In this document: in pieces, positions 63,696-64,000 of the stretch
Layout: each line of letters opens with the position of its first letter
How positions within the stretch are numbered: position 1 is the first letter of the stretch
Assembly: GCA_036342255.1 (NCBI GenBank)
Contig: JAZAUS010000012.1
Location: 1 to 64,000 of the forward strand
Direction: 5' to 3'
DNA from: RUG11198 sp036342255
Lineage (GTDB): Bacteria; Bacillota_I; Bacilli_A; RF39; UBA660
DNA length: 64,000 nt
Program-made: the position numbers and the translations under genes
The notes under the pieces: model-generated
Database searches by the model: none
Told to the model about the DNA's origin: nothing
What the model saw: the letters and a program-made list of their open reading frames with translations, nothing else

Positions 63696-64000
63696 ATGGC
63701 ACGTATAAAAGGTGTTGATATCCCAGATAATAAAAGAATTGAAATATCTCTAACATACATTTATGGAGTAGGTAGAAATTTATCAAAAACAATTCTTAAA
63801 AATGCAAAAGTAGATATCAACAAAAAAACTAAAGACTTAACTGAAGCTGAATTAGCAAGTATCAGAAAAGAACTAGATAATCATTTAGTAGAAGGTGACT
63901 TAAGAAGAGAAGTTGCTTTAAGTATTAAAACATTAAAAGAAATTGGTTGCTATCGTGGAAAAAGACATATTAAAGGTCTTCCAGTTAGAGGACAAAGAAC
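63696..64000 (+). CDS. rpsM: 30S ribosomal protein S13 (runs off window)
   Basis: The first 101 codons of S13 are visible: MARIKGVDIPDNKRIEISLTYIYGVGRNLS, and near the edge IGCYRGKRHIKGLPVRGQR, the conserved tRNA-contact region. The gene continues beyond base 64000. rpsK, rpoA and rplQ would be expected next. Confidence 0.96.
   Translation, partial: MARIKGVDIPDNKRIEISLTYIYGVGRNLSKTILKNAKVDINKKTKDLTEAELASIRKELDNHLVEGDLRREVALSIKTLKEIGCYRGKRHIKGLPVRGQR

Noticed and set aside
1..64000. tRNA or rRNA genes
   Set aside because: I looked through the intergenic gaps, all shorter than 300 bases, and saw no tRNA-like cloverleaf or rRNA signature.

Overview
This is a very AT-rich bacterial chromosome segment. 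All 67 complete protein genes that I accept lie on the + strand, packed with short gaps or small overlaps and with strong Shine-Dalgarno sites. Gene content points to an uncultured low-GC Bacillota lineage near the Mollicutes (RF39 or Izemoplasma-like gut Bacilli); this placement is inferred from the sequence, not from a search. Indicators are a zinc-type S14, the ymcA/ylbF-like gene beside miaB, cdaA-cdaR, pyruvate:ferredoxin oxidoreductase, a Gram-positive-type Tad locus, and a ribosomal operon lacking rpmD and map. Every complete gene stops at TAA (54) or TAG (13) and none at TGA, yet no in-frame TGA is read as Trp.

Region by region. 1-143: the end of an IS3-like element on the - strand. 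0.3-9 kb: membrane-anchored or unknown proteins, a GT2-GtrA glycosyltransferase, tgt, a receptor-type diguanylate cyclase with two solute-binding-like domains, a YihY protein, a water-type aquaporin and an HAD phosphatase. 9-15 kb: housekeeping genes (rpsU-yqeY, lepA, miaB-ylbF family) with small unknown genes, including a free-standing sigma region 4-like protein. 15-21.3 kb: a compact membrane-stress-like operon of anchored solute-binding/VWA protein, XpaC, second anchored solute-binding protein, TelA and a CbxX-type AAA+ ATPase, followed by two related unknown genes. 23-28.9 kb: PFOR, galU and a sigma-70 factor whose region 4 helix-turn-helix is duplicated. 29-36.3 kb: a secreted dockerin/cohesin/cadherin-like protein and a Tad pilus locus (two TadE-like genes, TadZ, TadA/CpaF, TadB, TadC), interrupted by an unrelated membrane gene. 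36.3-49.7 kb: yebC, a small anchored protein, a giant repetitive surface protein of about 3,630 residues, and a membrane-anchored CxxC thioredoxin-like protein. 49.8-52 kb: cdaA-cdaR. 52-64 kb: the S10-spc ribosomal operon from rpsJ into rpsM, with secY, adk, infA and rpmJ, behind a structured-looking leader.

Themes. Two second-messenger enzymes are present (c-di-GMP from a solute-sensing receptor, c-di-AMP from CdaA). The cell surface is heavily invested in pili, a giant adhesin-like protein and its possible redox helper. Promoters are compact, mostly with TGN-TATAAT extended -10 boxes; in several places the -35 box of one gene sits inside the terminator hairpin of the gene before it. The best candidates for an undescribed system are the SBP/VWA-XpaC-SBP-TelA-AAA+ operon with its two trailing paralogues, and the giant protein with its small same-domain partner and thioredoxin-like neighbour.
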